DNA from: JAZKFT01 sp039925965
GTDB taxonomy: Bacteria > Bacteroidota > Bacteroidia > Chitinophagales > Chitinophagaceae
Reading direction: 5' to 3'
Assembly (NCBI GenBank): GCA_039925965.1
Contig: JBDSXW010000045.1
Location: forward strand, 36,650 to 100,649
DNA: 64,000 bases
Of this stretch, positions 53,798 through 61,961 are shown piece by piece (the first letter of the stretch is position 1; each line of letters begins with the position of its first letter). A program made the position numbers and the translations under genes. The notes beneath the pieces are model-generated. The model ran no database searches. It was not told the DNA's origin and worked only from the letters and a program-made list of their open reading frames with translations.

Positions 53798-53828
53798 GGG
53801 TTGCCAACCCTTGGAGGGTTGGCAACCC
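53798..53828 (-). terminator. Perfect 13-bp-stem hairpin after the DinB gene (REP-like)
   Basis: GGGTTGCCAACCC, TTGGA, GGGTTGGCAACCC form a perfect 13-bp stem just after the DinB-like gene. There is no clear T run, so it may act as an RNA-stabilising or REP element rather than a true terminator. The core is shared with the shorter hairpin at 35159. Confidence 0.55.
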
Positions 53829-53844
53829 TAGCAAGTGTCTAAAA

Positions 53845-54339
53845 TCAAAAACTTTCGTCAGCGCTTGGCCCGTAGGAGCCTGGAATTGGGACATCCAGCA
53901 ATCTTAAAAATACTCCCAACTGTGCCCGGTGATGAATTGTCTGCGATAAAGACATTCTTATTACTTCGCTTTTCGGATCAATGCTATAGACCCGTTCGCC
54001 ATTTCGAAGGGTCCAGGGTTCACCAAGAGTGCTCTCGTCACCATTCGCCAACTCGACCCGTGCGGCTTCATAATTTTTTTCAAACTCCTTAACCAGCTGA
54101 TCGGTGTCGGTGATCCCGGTTGGCTTGTAATCCATCGTAGCAAAATCAAGCTCATTGGTATGCAGTACCATGCCGATCCAGCACGGCAGCTCTGCGATAT
54201 GGGTAATCAGCGCCCGGATGGTCATGCTTTTAGGGTGTGGTGTCCAGTCGTACCTGTCGTTGGGCACGGCTGCCAGCATTTTTTTTGTGGCTACGGATTC
54301 TCTTTCGAGTTCTGTTAGGAATGATGATAACTGTGTCAT
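53845..54339 (-). CDS. DinB/YfiT-family putative metal-binding protein
   Basis: The 164-residue protein is an all-helical DinB-like protein: TELERESVATKKMLAAVP with DWTPHPKSMTIRALITHIAELP, then SLSQTIHHRAQLGVFLRLLDVPIP. The histidines in THIAEL and IHHRAQL are the usual metal ligands of the fold. Bacteroidota members are often thiol-dependent transferases or are of unknown role. ATG 54339 (MTQLSSFL) fits better than the upstream ATG 54369. A hairpin follows 17 bp after the stop. Confidence 0.88.
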   Translation of the reverse strand: MTQLSSFLTELERESVATKKMLAAVPNDRYDWTPHPKSMTIRALITHIAELPCWIGMVLHTNELDFATMDYKPTGITDTDQLVKEFEKNYEAARVELANGDESTLGEPWTLRNGERVYSIDPKSEVIRMSLSQTIHHRAQLGVFLRLLDVPIPGSYGPSADESF

Positions 54340-54516
54340 GGTATTTGTTTTTGTTGTGAACGATGGCACAAAGAAAATACCAGTGAGTGACAGCCTTATG
54401 TCAGTAGGAATGGAAAAAGTTTCAGGTTGCCAGTTATAGGTTGCCAGTTACCGTTACCAGTTGCCGGATACCAGGGAATGGTCGTTTTTTTTATTATATT
54501 GTTTACACATTGTTTG

Positions 54517-55476
54517 CTACTTACTGCCGGCATCCAACTTTTTTGTAATGGCATCCAGGTTTTGCCGCACCAGATCTTTTAAGGAGGCAGGGGTGAGGAT
54601 AACAGCATATTCACCGAAGAGTAAAAAGAATTTCGCAAAGCCCATCAGGGAAGCGGTCAAAAAAGTCATCTCCATTCTTTCGCCTACTTCTTTCTGAGAG
54701 ACAAAACCGTTGTAATATTTCTGTTCGCCGAAATATTTGAGTACGGATTTTTCCACGCTTACCACGATGGTAAACATCTCTTTTTCCTTAGCCAGGGAAT
54801 TAAGAAAAGACTTGAGTGAAGGATGTTCTTTGCGGAAGAACCGGCCGGTGGAATTGATATAACTGATGCGGTCGGTGCGAAAATTGCGGTAGTCGTTTCT
54901 CAGCCGGCAATAAGCGATCATGTACCAATAGCTGCCCCGGAAAAATATGCCTATGGGTTCCACATCGCGGTTGTTGTATTGCTGGGTGTTATTTGCGAAA
55001 TACCCGATGTCGAGCACGACTTTGGCGGCTACGCTTTTAAGGATGGTTTGCAGGTGAATGGCCTTTTCGTCCTTCGGCGGCATGTACGGATTTTGCACTA
55101 CTTCAATATTTGCCGATAAGTCTTCCAGCAACTCCTTTTCTGCATACTGCAATACTGATTTTATTTTATACATGGCTTCATGATAGTGCCGTGCCGATGA
55201 AGGGTCCGTTAGTTTCTCTACCATTTTTTCCGCGGTTAAAAATGCCAGGGCTTCTTCGCGGGTAAACATAACCGGCGGCAGGCGGTACCCTTCCATAATG
55301 GTATACCCTACGCCTGCTTCGCCTGACAGCGGAATGCCTGCTTCTTCAAGCGTTTTAATATCACGATACACCGTACGGAGGCTGATGGAAAAGCGTTCAG
55401 CAATCTCCTGGGCCTTCACTACTTTTTTTGATTGGAGTTGTATAAGGATGGCAGTAACGCGGTCGATACGATTCAT
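54517..55476 (-). CDS. YafY-type transcriptional regulator (HTH + WYL)
   Basis: The 319-residue protein has an N-terminal HTH_11 domain (RVTAILIQLQSKKVVKAQEIAERF, SLRTVYRDIKTLEEAGIPL) and a C-terminal WYL domain (about residues 140-215; IGIFFRGSYWYMIAYCRLRNDYRNF), followed by a WCX-like tail. The WYL domain senses a ligand, often a nucleic acid product. The target is not known; the nearest partner by position is the divergent DUF2461 gene 168 bp away. Confidence 0.9.
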   Translation of the reverse strand: MNRIDRVTAILIQLQSKKVVKAQEIAERFSISLRTVYRDIKTLEEAGIPLSGEAGVGYTIMEGYRLPPVMFTREEALAFLTAEKMVEKLTDPSSARHYHEAMYKIKSVLQYAEKELLEDLSANIEVVQNPYMPPKDEKAIHLQTILKSVAAKVVLDIGYFANNTQQYNNRDVEPIGIFFRGSYWYMIAYCRLRNDYRNFRTDRISYINSTGRFFRKEHPSLKSFLNSLAKEKEMFTIVVSVEKSVLKYFGEQKYYNGFVSQKEVGERMEMTFLTASLMGFAKFFLLFGEYAVILTPASLKDLVRQNLDAITKKLDAGSK

Positions 55477-55643
55477 ATAAGGAAGCTTGTTTTCGCAGTA
55501 AAATAGTACAACTAATAATAGAAATAAGAGGGGCTGTGAACATCAATGAGCTTGTGGTGTTCTTTACCGATAATTATTTATTATTTCAGCCGGGACTATC
55601 TTTAACCAGTCCGGCATACATCATTCCGGCAAAAAAAATTCTA

Positions 55644-56312
55644 ATGCTACAGCCCACCACCATCAAATTTTTACGCGACCTCAAAGAGAACAACCACCGC
55701 GAGTGGTTTGAGAAAAACCGTAAAGTCTACGAAGCCGCCAAGACTGATTTTGCAGAATTTACAGGTAACGTGCTGCAACAACTGGCTAAAACTGATACCA
55801 GCATCGCGCATTTACAACCCAAAGATTGTTTGTTCAGAATAAACAGGGATGTTCGGTTTAGTAAAGACAAGTCGCCCTATAAAACCAATTTTGGCATGGG
55901 TATCAGCAAGGGAGGCAAAAAAGGGACGGATGCCGGATACTATTTTCATGGAGAGCCGGGACGTGTTTTTGCGGGTGGCGGTCTCTGGATGCCGATGGCG
56001 CCCGAATTAAAGAAAGTGCGGCAGGAGATCGACTATTGCTGGAATGAATTCAAAGGCATTATCAGCGCTAAAAAGTTTAAAACAATGTATGGCGACCTGA
56101 CCAAAACATCCGAATATTCCCTAACCCGGCCACCTAAGGGTTACGATGAAAATAATCCCGCTATCGAATACCTCAAGTTGAAAGGCTTTGTAGGCATGGC
56201 ATCAATAACCGATGAAACTTTACTAAGCAAAGACCTGGTTAAAAAAGTGGTGGCCGCGTTTGAAGCCCTGCGACCTTTGCTCGATTTTTTAAACCGGGCT
56301 ATAGAAAGTTAA
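55644..56312 (+). CDS. DUF2461 domain protein
   Basis: The 222-residue protein matches the DUF2461 (TIGR02453) family throughout: TIKFLRDLKENNHREWFEKNR, DCLFRINRDVRFSKDKSPYKT, GYYFHGEPGRVFAGGGLWMP, and PPKGYDENNPAIEYLKLKGF. Members are widespread in Bacteroidota and have no proven function. ATG 55644 (MLQPTTIK) is where family members start; an upstream in-frame ATG at 55536 would add 36 unmatched residues. Confidence 0.9.
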   Translation: MLQPTTIKFLRDLKENNHREWFEKNRKVYEAAKTDFAEFTGNVLQQLAKTDTSIAHLQPKDCLFRINRDVRFSKDKSPYKTNFGMGISKGGKKGTDAGYYFHGEPGRVFAGGGLWMPMAPELKKVRQEIDYCWNEFKGIISAKKFKTMYGDLTKTSEYSLTRPPKGYDENNPAIEYLKLKGFVGMASITDETLLSKDLVKKVVAAFEALRPLLDFLNRAIES

Positions 56313-56347
56313 TGGCATCTGCAAACAGCGATCGCCAATCCTAAAAA

Positions 56348-56536
56348 TCATTCGGTACAACAATCTGCAACCATCACGATGCAGACAAGGAAAATGCCAA
56401 TTACAATTGGGATAGCCAACATTTCATAAACCGCTATTAATATTCCGAGCCCGCACAGACCAAAGATGGTGCAGGCAGCCATCCAGAAACTCAGCGAACC
56501 AGACCTGGGTTGTATGGCATTTTTAGCGTGTGACAT
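56348..56536 (-). CDS. Small membrane protein, two helices, CCTE end
   Basis: From ATG 56536 the product has 62 residues: a short polar start (MSHAKNAIQPRSG), then two hydrophobic helices (SFWMAACTIFGLCGLGILIA and LAIPIVIGIFLVCIVMVA) and the end DCCTE. A longer in-frame start at 56608 is possible (86 residues) but less like a membrane protein N-terminus. I know no family. It converges with the DUF2461 gene and comes after asd's terminator in the leftward direction. Confidence 0.5.
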   Translation of the reverse strand: MSHAKNAIQPRSGSLSFWMAACTIFGLCGLGILIAVYEMLAIPIVIGIFLVCIVMVADCCTE

Positions 56537-56622
56537 GTCTCTTTTTTTAGTGGTGATGAAAACCAGCTCCACCACTTTAATGAACATGCCTGAAAATGTT
56601 ACCCCCATCAGCCAAAAAAAAA

Positions 56623-56669
56623 GATCAAAAGAGAATCAGCAACCCGATGGGGCTGATTTTCTTTTGATC
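56623..56669 (-). terminator. Strong intrinsic terminator of asd
   Basis: GCTGATTTTCTTTTGATC and GATCAAAAGAGAATCAGC pair almost completely (one mismatch over 18 bp) around an 11-base loop; on the minus strand the stem is followed by nine T. It lies 24 bp after the asd stop codon. Confidence 0.85.
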
Positions 56670-56693
56670 CATGTGAAGCGAGGGAGAAAAATA

Positions 56694-57683
56694 TTACAAC
56701 AATCCTTTTCCTGCGAGGTATTCCGCTATCTGCACCGCGTTGGTAGCAGCGCCCTTCCGCAGGTTATCGCTTACAATCCAGCAGTTCAGGGTATTGTCCT
56801 GTGTTTCGTCGCGGCGGATACGACCTACAAAAGTTTCGTCCTTATCGTGGGCAAACCGTGGCATAGGGTACACATTGTTGGCAATATCATCCTGCACCAC
56901 AATTCCCGGCGTAGCGGCTAGTAATTCACGTACTTCTTCTACGGTAAAATCATTTTCAAATTCAATATTTACGGCTTCGCTATGGCCGCCCATTACAGGC
57001 ACACGCACAGTGGTGGCGGTTACTTTTACGTTATCGTCGCCCAATATTTTCTTGGTTTCATTTACCATTTTCATCTCTTCCTTGGTATATCCGTTCTCCA
57101 GGAATACATCGATCTGAGGTATCAGGTTCATGTCGATCGGGTACTTGTACGCCATCAGTCCTTCCACACCATTGCGTTCGTTCATCAGCTGGTCTACTGC
57201 CGCTTTGCCGGTGCCCGTAACACTTTGGTAGGTGCTTACCACCACTCTTTTGATACCGTATTTATCGTGCAATGGTTTTAATACCTGCACCATCTGGATG
57301 GTAGAGCAATTGGGGTTGGCAATGATCTTGTCCGCTGAGGTCAATACAGCTGCATTTACTTCGGGCACAACCAACTTCTTGGTAGGATCCATGCGCCAGG
57401 CGCTGCTGTTGTCGATTACGGTGATACCGGCTTCAGCAAATTTTGGCGCCCATTCGGTGCTGGTGCTGCCGCCTGCGGAGAAAATGGCCACATCCGGTTT
57501 CGCTGCAATGCCATCTGCCATGCCCACGACCTTATAGGAAACGCCTTTAAATTCCACCTCCTTGCCCACGCTTCTTTCGCTGGCCACCGGAACCAATTCG
57601 GTTACGGGAAAATTTCTTTCGGCTAAAACCTGTAACATTTTTGTGCCTACCAGGCCGGTGGCACCAACTACAGCAACTTTCAT
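56694..57683 (-). CDS. asd: Aspartate-semialdehyde dehydrogenase
   Basis: The 329-residue enzyme makes aspartate semialdehyde from aspartyl phosphate with NADPH, the branch point to lysine (and diaminopimelate for the cell wall), threonine, isoleucine and methionine. It shows the NADP site VAVVGATGLVGTKML, SAGGSTS, the catalytic Cys126 in NPNCSTIQMV, and the active-site His234 in VPVMGGHSEAVNIE. Length is normal. It has a strong terminator behind it. In front lies a leader ORF rich in Ile, Lys and Thr codons and a second terminator, 39 bp before the start codon, which points to control by transcription attenuation. Confidence 0.97.
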   Translation of the reverse strand: MKVAVVGATGLVGTKMLQVLAERNFPVTELVPVASERSVGKEVEFKGVSYKVVGMADGIAAKPDVAIFSAGGSTSTEWAPKFAEAGITVIDNSSAWRMDPTKKLVVPEVNAAVLTSADKIIANPNCSTIQMVQVLKPLHDKYGIKRVVVSTYQSVTGTGKAAVDQLMNERNGVEGLMAYKYPIDMNLIPQIDVFLENGYTKEEMKMVNETKKILGDDNVKVTATTVRVPVMGGHSEAVNIEFENDFTVEEVRELLAATPGIVVQDDIANNVYPMPRFAHDKDETFVGRIRRDETQDNTLNCWIVSDNLRKGAATNAVQIAEYLAGKGLL

Positions 57684-57722
57684 TTTTTTTGTTTTTTAAT
57701 TTTTAAATGGTGATGGGTGAAT

Positions 57723-57795
57723 AAAAAAAGACCTTCCCGTTTTGTGGGAAGGTCTGTTATATGTTTCAGAGCATACAAACGCAGATCAACTTCCC
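57723..57795 (-). promoter_or_regulatory. Candidate attenuator of asd: terminator with competing antiterminator
   Basis: On the minus strand AGACCTTCCC (57755-57746), loop ACAAAAC and GGGAAGGTCT (57738-57729) form a perfect 10-bp stem followed by TTTTTT: an intrinsic terminator 39 bp before asd. The 5' arm can also pair with GGGAAG-TTGA-TCT (57795-57783), which spans the last codons and stop of the leader ORF. The two pairings exclude each other. A ribosome finishing the leader would cover the upstream GGGAAG and let the terminator form; a ribosome stalled earlier would leave it free and let asd be read. Confidence 0.7.
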
Positions 57796-57842
57796 AGGGG
57801 GATGTGTTTCTTAATGCGCTTGATGGTCTTTGTGATGTTCAT
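57786..57842 (-). CDS. Candidate 18-residue leader peptide of asd
   Basis: ATG 57842 to TGA 57786 encodes MNITKTIKRIKKHIPLGS. Ten of 18 residues are Ile (4), Lys (4) or Thr (2), which are end products made through Asd. The ORF starts about 10 bases after a good promoter, ends 31 bases before the attenuator hairpin, and its last codons (CTG GGA AGT TGA) hold the antiterminator strand. A longer frame upstream of this ATG is only the promoter and low-complexity repeat DNA, so I treat 57842 as the start. Its job would be to measure amino-acid supply by ribosome stalling. Confidence 0.65.
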   Translation of the reverse strand: MNITKTIKRIKKHIPLGS

Positions 57843-57851
57843 TTTCGGACG

Positions 57852-57883
57852 CGAAACTAAGGGGGAATTGTATTGGTGCCAAA
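57852..57883 (-). promoter_or_regulatory. asd: Promoter of the asd leader transcript
   Basis: On the minus strand TTTG (57883-57880), a 20-bp spacer and TAGTTTCG (57859-57852) match the Bacteroidota consensus TTTG / TAnnTTTG with one mismatch. The start of transcription would fall a few bases before the leader ATG at 57842. Confidence 0.6.
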
Positions 57884-57892
57884 TAGAATTTT

Positions 57893-58083
57893 GGGGCGAG
57901 TGGTGAGTAGGGAGTGGCAAGTGGGAATAACCAGAGGGAATTGGCGAGTGGAAAACAGCGGGAGGCGAATGGGAGATGGTGGGAGGGATTGCCAAGAGGG
58001 AGGGTATTAGATAGCGGAAGCTACTCATTTAAAAAAGTTTTCGCAATGCCCACTAGCCACCCGCAACTCACCACTCGCTGACC
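57893..58083. repeat. Inverted repeat of GAGTGG words between asd leader and flippase
   Basis: The left arm (57893-57925, containing GCGAGTGGTGAGT) and right arm (58049-58083, containing ACTCACCACTCGC) are imperfect reverse complements with a perfect 13-bp core; purine-rich GGGAG/GAGTGG words fill the middle. The same words recur at 61704-61735 after dusB (GTGGTGAGTGGGTAGTGGCG). No gene is seen between. Confidence 0.65.
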
Positions 58084-58123
58084 ACAACTTGGCGCTTTGC
58101 CCAACAAAACCGAACATTGGCCC

Positions 58124-59386
58124 GTGAAAGAATTAACCATATTAAAACGCAGTGCTTTTATGTATGCGTTCAGCATCCTGTTTACGGGTGCGGTTAATTT
58201 TATCGCGATCCCGGTGCTGAAGATTAAGATTGGCTCGGGCGAATTCGCCTATCTCAACCTGTATATGAACCTGCTGCTGATCGTCAGCTATATCGGTGCG
58301 GGCTGGTTGGTGCAAAGTTGCATTCGTTTTTTTTCGTCGGCATCCAGGCAACCCGGGTTTGGCAGCTCGTATAAAAAGCTATCCATCATATCGGCGTTTG
58401 TTACTGTAGTGGCTGCGTTTATTACGGTAGTATTTTTTAAGCATTATAGCTGGATGCTGATTGCTTTTCCACTTACGATACTATTTGTAAACCTGCAAAG
58501 CCTGGCCCTTGCATGGATGCAGGCTTCTATTAAACCGAAGGTGGTGGCCGTGGCCGAAATTATACGGTCGCTGGTGTTTTTATCATTTATCCTGGTCCTG
58601 AAAAAAGACCAGGGGTACAATTTGATCATCATGGCCTGGGTGGGCTGGCTGGCGTCTTATGCGCTATCGCTGGTATTTTTGTGGGGGATGGTAAAACGTT
58701 ATCCGGTATCTGCGGAGCCCGGGAAAGAAGCGATCGATACCCGGTCCGCTTTTACAAAATTTTCTGCTTTTGGATTCCCATTGTCATTATTCCTTGGTGC
58801 CCATTTTACCCTGTTCTTTGCAGACCGGTTCTTTCTGCTGAAGCACCAGCCACCGGAATTGGTGGGGCATTATTCTGCCTTGTTTGATGTGTTGCAAAAG
58901 GGCATCGGTTTCGTATTGTCGCCATTTATCACCGCCGCATATCCTTTGCTGGCAAGGCTTTACGAAGAACACAATCACAGCGATGTAAAAAAGCTAAGCA
59001 CCAAAATACTGCGTTGGCAACTACTGATCACGGTGCTGGTCCTCCTGGGTTATTGGCTATGCTGGCCATTGCTAAAAGCCATCCTGCATATTGATGATGC
59101 TGGCCATATGTTCTTTATTTCAGGTTTTTTGATGATTGGCGGGGCCGCTATATGGCAGATCAATATGATGCTGCACAAACCCTTTGAACTGGAACACAAA
59201 ACCTGGTTCCTGCTGGCAATTGCCACGATTTGCGTAGGCGCATTATTGCTGGCCGATTATTTCATCGTGCCTATCTACGGGTTCGTGGGTGCGGCAGCTG
59301 TTTTTTTTACCGCTACACTATTGTATTCGGTTATTATCCTGGCGCGGCGTAGTTATGGTGTGCACGGGGGCAAAGCTGTGAATTAA
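58124..59386 (+). CDS. Polysaccharide/lipid-linked oligosaccharide flippase (MOP superfamily)
   Basis: The product, about 420 residues, has about 12 hydrophobic helices and the MATE-like pattern of Wzx/PST transporters (FMYAFSILFTGAVNFIAIPV; YIGAGWLVQSCIRFFSSASR; FSAFGFPLSLFLGAHFTLFF; KGIGFVLSPFITAAYPLLAR). Such proteins move lipid-linked sugar units across the inner membrane. GTG 58124 (VKELTILKRS) is taken as start; TTG 58097 and ATG 58160 are alternatives. No other polysaccharide gene is adjacent, so it may be an orphan transporter. Confidence 0.88.
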   Translation: MKELTILKRSAFMYAFSILFTGAVNFIAIPVLKIKIGSGEFAYLNLYMNLLLIVSYIGAGWLVQSCIRFFSSASRQPGFGSSYKKLSIISAFVTVVAAFITVVFFKHYSWMLIAFPLTILFVNLQSLALAWMQASIKPKVVAVAEIIRSLVFLSFILVLKKDQGYNLIIMAWVGWLASYALSLVFLWGMVKRYPVSAEPGKEAIDTRSAFTKFSAFGFPLSLFLGAHFTLFFADRFFLLKHQPPELVGHYSALFDVLQKGIGFVLSPFITAAYPLLARLYEEHNHSDVKKLSTKILRWQLLITVLVLLGYWLCWPLLKAILHIDDAGHMFFISGFLMIGGAAIWQINMMLHKPFELEHKTWFLLAIATICVGALLLADYFIVPIYGFVGAAAVFFTATLLYSVIILARRSYGVHGGKAVN

Positions 59387-59514
59387 TCATTGGGGCATGG
59401 GTTCAATGGGACTTCGGGTCAGAAAGTCAATGAATAATGACAAATGACAGGTGCAAACAGCTTGTGCAGCTAGAACTTTCTTTACCGTTCTTTGTAATCA
59501 AATAAAGCCACGTT

Positions 59515-60099
59515 ATGACCTTCATGCAACAATTAAAAAGAATCTTCTATAAACTACGGATGATGGTGAGCGGAAGCACCGGCCTTGGCAAAACAACCAA
59601 TACGAACACTACTATGATTACGCCACCTGAAGATTTTTACCATTTACAAGCCACCCTTAATAATGGTAAGCCGTTATCTTTTGAAACGCTAAAAGGTAAG
59701 CACGTTTTACTGGTCAATACGGCCAGCGATTGTGGTTTTACCGGCCAGTACGACGACCTGGAAAAGTTGCACCAGCAGTATAAAGACAAGCTGGTGATCC
59801 TGGGATTTCCGGCGAATGACTTTGGTGGCCAGGAGCCTGATAACGATGGAGCTATCGCAGAATTTTGCCGGATCAATTATGGCGTTACTTTTCCGCTCGT
59901 TCAAAAAGCTTCGGTAAAAGGCAATGAGAAACAGCCTGTATTTCAATGGCTCAGCGAGCCTGCAAAAAATGGTTGGAACAACCAGGAACCCACATGGAAT
60001 TTTTGTAAATACCTGGTAAGCCCGGAGGGCGTATTGCTTCATTTTTATTCATCGGCGGTATCGCCGCTGAGTGAGGAAGTAACGGGAGCATTAAAGTAA
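59515..60099 (+). CDS. Glutathione peroxidase-family thiol peroxidase (Cys type)
   Basis: The 194-residue protein has the GPx tetrad: Cys73 in LVNTASDCGFTGQY (where animal enzymes have selenocysteine), Gln106 in FPANDFGGQEP, and Trp161-Asn162 in PTWNFCKYLV. It reduces peroxides, in bacteria mostly with thioredoxin. The first ~38 residues (MQQLKRIFYKLRMM...) are basic and unlike the family; the real start may be a later Met (MITPPEDF, residue 34). A membrane protein gene follows 35 bp later, likely in the same operon. Confidence 0.93.
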   Translation: MTFMQQLKRIFYKLRMMVSGSTGLGKTTNTNTTMITPPEDFYHLQATLNNGKPLSFETLKGKHVLLVNTASDCGFTGQYDDLEKLHQQYKDKLVILGFPANDFGGQEPDNDGAIAEFCRINYGVTFPLVQKASVKGNEKQPVFQWLSEPAKNGWNNQEPTWNFCKYLVSPEGVLLHFYSSAVSPLSEEVTGALK

Positions 60100-60134
60100 C
60101 CCAACGCTTTCTTGTCATTATACAAACGCAAACC

Positions 60135-60647
60135 ATGTTTTCCAAAGCCGATGTAGAAAAGTATTTTCTGGCAGAAAAAGGCGAAAGTTTGTTGTTTGTC
60201 TTCATCGGCATTGCTGCCCTTATTGCTGCTGTTGTTTTCTATTTTTTGCTAAAAACACCATTTTATAAAGGCGCCGTAATCCCCCTCGCAGCCATCGCTA
60301 TTTTACAGATGGTGGTTGGTTATACTGTTTACCGAAGAAGTGATGGTCAGCGCAAAGACATCGTGTATAAAATGGATATGAATCCAGCCGCCATCCGGGA
60401 TAAAGAAGTTCCGGGGATGGAGTTAGTCATGAAGAAATTTTTGATCTACCGCCGGGTGGAAATAGCCCTGCTTGCCATTGGCCTGGCATGCTGTTTTGTT
60501 AGCCGCGGCGATGCCACTAAAGCCTTCTGGTGTGGACTGGGACTGGCTTTGGCATTACAAACTGCCATAATGTTAGCAGCCAATTATTTTGCTGAAGCCC
60601 GCGGCAAGTCTTACCTGCAGGGCTTAAATTGGTTATTTAAAAAATAG
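60135..60647 (+). CDS. Four-helix membrane protein of unknown function
   Basis: The 170-residue protein has four hydrophobic helices: LLFVFIGIAALIAAVVFYFL, AVIPLAAIAILQMVVGYTVY, IALLAIGLACCFV and AFWCGLGLALALQTAIMLA, with a polar segment (RRSDGQRKDIVYKMDMNPAA) in the middle facing one side. It is 35 bp after the peroxidase gene and is likely co-transcribed. Family not recognised. Confidence 0.75.
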   Translation: MFSKADVEKYFLAEKGESLLFVFIGIAALIAAVVFYFLLKTPFYKGAVIPLAAIAILQMVVGYTVYRRSDGQRKDIVYKMDMNPAAIRDKEVPGMELVMKKFLIYRRVEIALLAIGLACCFVSRGDATKAFWCGLGLALALQTAIMLAANYFAEARGKSYLQGLNWLFKK

Positions 60648-60663
60648 GGCGACTACAATATCC

Positions 60664-61701
60664 TTACACCGGGCACTTCTCATGATAATTGATCAACTCA
60701 ATCGGCATTCTTTCAAATTCGTATCCTGAGTATTTACCCTCCACCTCATCCAGTACCGCTTCAATTTCTTCTTGTGTATTTAAGCGAACCAACTGGCCCC
60801 GGTATTCTTTAATATTGGGAAGTCCTTTGAGGTAATTGGCATAATGCCGGCGCATTTCAAAAATGCCGACAACAGGGCCTTTCCATTCCAGGCTTTTGCG
60901 CAGGTGGTTCTTACAAACCGCGACCCGTTCTTCAATAGACGGAGGTGGCAATAACTCGCCAGTGTGCACAAAATGTTTGATTTCCCGGAAGATCCAGGGG
61001 TAACCAATGGCAGCACGGCCAATCATTACGCCATCTACGCCATACCGGTTTTTATAGGTCAGCGCTTTTTGCGGGCTGTCGATATCGCCATTGCCAAAAA
61101 TGGGAATATGAATACGCGGGTTGTTTTTCACTTTAGCAATCAACCTCCAATCAGCTTCGCCCTTGTACATCTGGCTACGTGTACGCCCGTGTATTGCCAG
61201 GGCTTTGATGCCAATGTCCTGCAGACGTTCAGCCACTTCTTCGATGTTTAAAGAGTTTTCATCCCAGCCCAGGCGGGTCTTAACTGTGACCGGGAGTTTA
61301 GTGGCTTTTACACAAGCACTGGTAAGCCTTACCATCAGGTCAATATCTTTCAATACACCGGCACCGGCACCTTTGCAGGCCACTTTTTTTACCGGGCAAC
61401 CAAAATTGATATCCAGCAGATCGGGTTGGGTGATGTCTACAATGCGGCTGGCCATCGCAAGGCTGTCTTCGTCACCTCCAAAGATCTGGATGCCCACGGG
61501 GCGTTCGTAATCAAAAATATCCAGCTTCTTGCGGCTCTTGATCGCATCCCGGATCAGGCCCTCGCTGCTGATAAATTCAGTGTATACCAGGTCGGCGCCA
61601 TTTTGCTTGCACACGGCCCTGAAAGGCGGGTCGCTTACATCTTCCATGGGTGCTAACAGCAGCGGAAAATCAGGAAGTTCTATGTTTTCAATCTTTACCA
61701 T
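60664..61701 (-). CDS. dusB: tRNA-dihydrouridine synthase B
   Basis: The 345-residue flavoprotein reduces uridine to dihydrouridine in tRNA. It shows the Dus pattern: N-terminal LLLAPMEDVSDPPFRAVC, the catalytic-Cys motif LDINFGCPVKKVACKGAGAGVLKD split over residues 95-118, KTRLGWDEN, ALAIHGRTRSQMYKGEADW, IPIFGNGDIDSPQKAL and DGVMIGRAAIGYPWIF (FMN site). Length and motifs fit DusB. It converges with the membrane protein gene, with 16 bp between. Confidence 0.95.
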   Translation of the reverse strand: MVKIENIELPDFPLLLAPMEDVSDPPFRAVCKQNGADLVYTEFISSEGLIRDAIKSRKKLDIFDYERPVGIQIFGGDEDSLAMASRIVDITQPDLLDINFGCPVKKVACKGAGAGVLKDIDLMVRLTSACVKATKLPVTVKTRLGWDENSLNIEEVAERLQDIGIKALAIHGRTRSQMYKGEADWRLIAKVKNNPRIHIPIFGNGDIDSPQKALTYKNRYGVDGVMIGRAAIGYPWIFREIKHFVHTGELLPPPSIEERVAVCKNHLRKSLEWKGPVVGIFEMRRHYANYLKGLPNIKEYRGQLVRLNTQEEIEAVLDEVEGKYSGYEFERMPIELINYHEKCPV

Positions 61702-61844
61702 TAGCTAGTGGTGAGTGGGTAGTGGCGAGTGGAATGAACCTGGCGCCTTACCGTATTCATTTTTATGAAGCAGCGAAAATAAGCAGGAATGCCCTGTCAG
61801 CAAGCGTGTATTGACATAATGAGCGATGAAAAGCTGTGACAAAG

Positions 61845-61943
61845 GCGGGATGGCGGAGCTGCGCCAGGGATAGTAGCGGAAAACCCGCAGCCCCATGGTT
61901 TTCGGGGCGAGGATTTGGAGCGGATAGCCCGCACGGGCGCCCA
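61845..61943. ncRNA. Possible structured element with two AGCGGA-CCCGCA hairpin units
   Basis: Two similar units stand in tandem: GGGATAGTAGCGGAAAACCC (61867-61886) and AGGATTTGGAGCGGATAGCC (61910-61929), each followed by CGCA and each able to form GCGG/CCGC. Between them GCCCC ... GGGGC forms a 5-bp stem, and GGCG ... CGCC precedes. It lies between dusB and the nuclease gene. Whether it is an RNA, a repeat or an attachment-like element cannot be said from one copy; strand is unknown. Confidence 0.35.
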
Positions 61944-61961
61944 AACATTTTGTGTGCGCCA

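Noticed and set aside
57786..58028. An 80-residue leftward ORF covering the asd leader
   Set aside because: Only its last 18 codons make sense. The upstream part is promoter and GAGTGG low-complexity DNA and gives a Pro/Ser/His-rich nonsense peptide.
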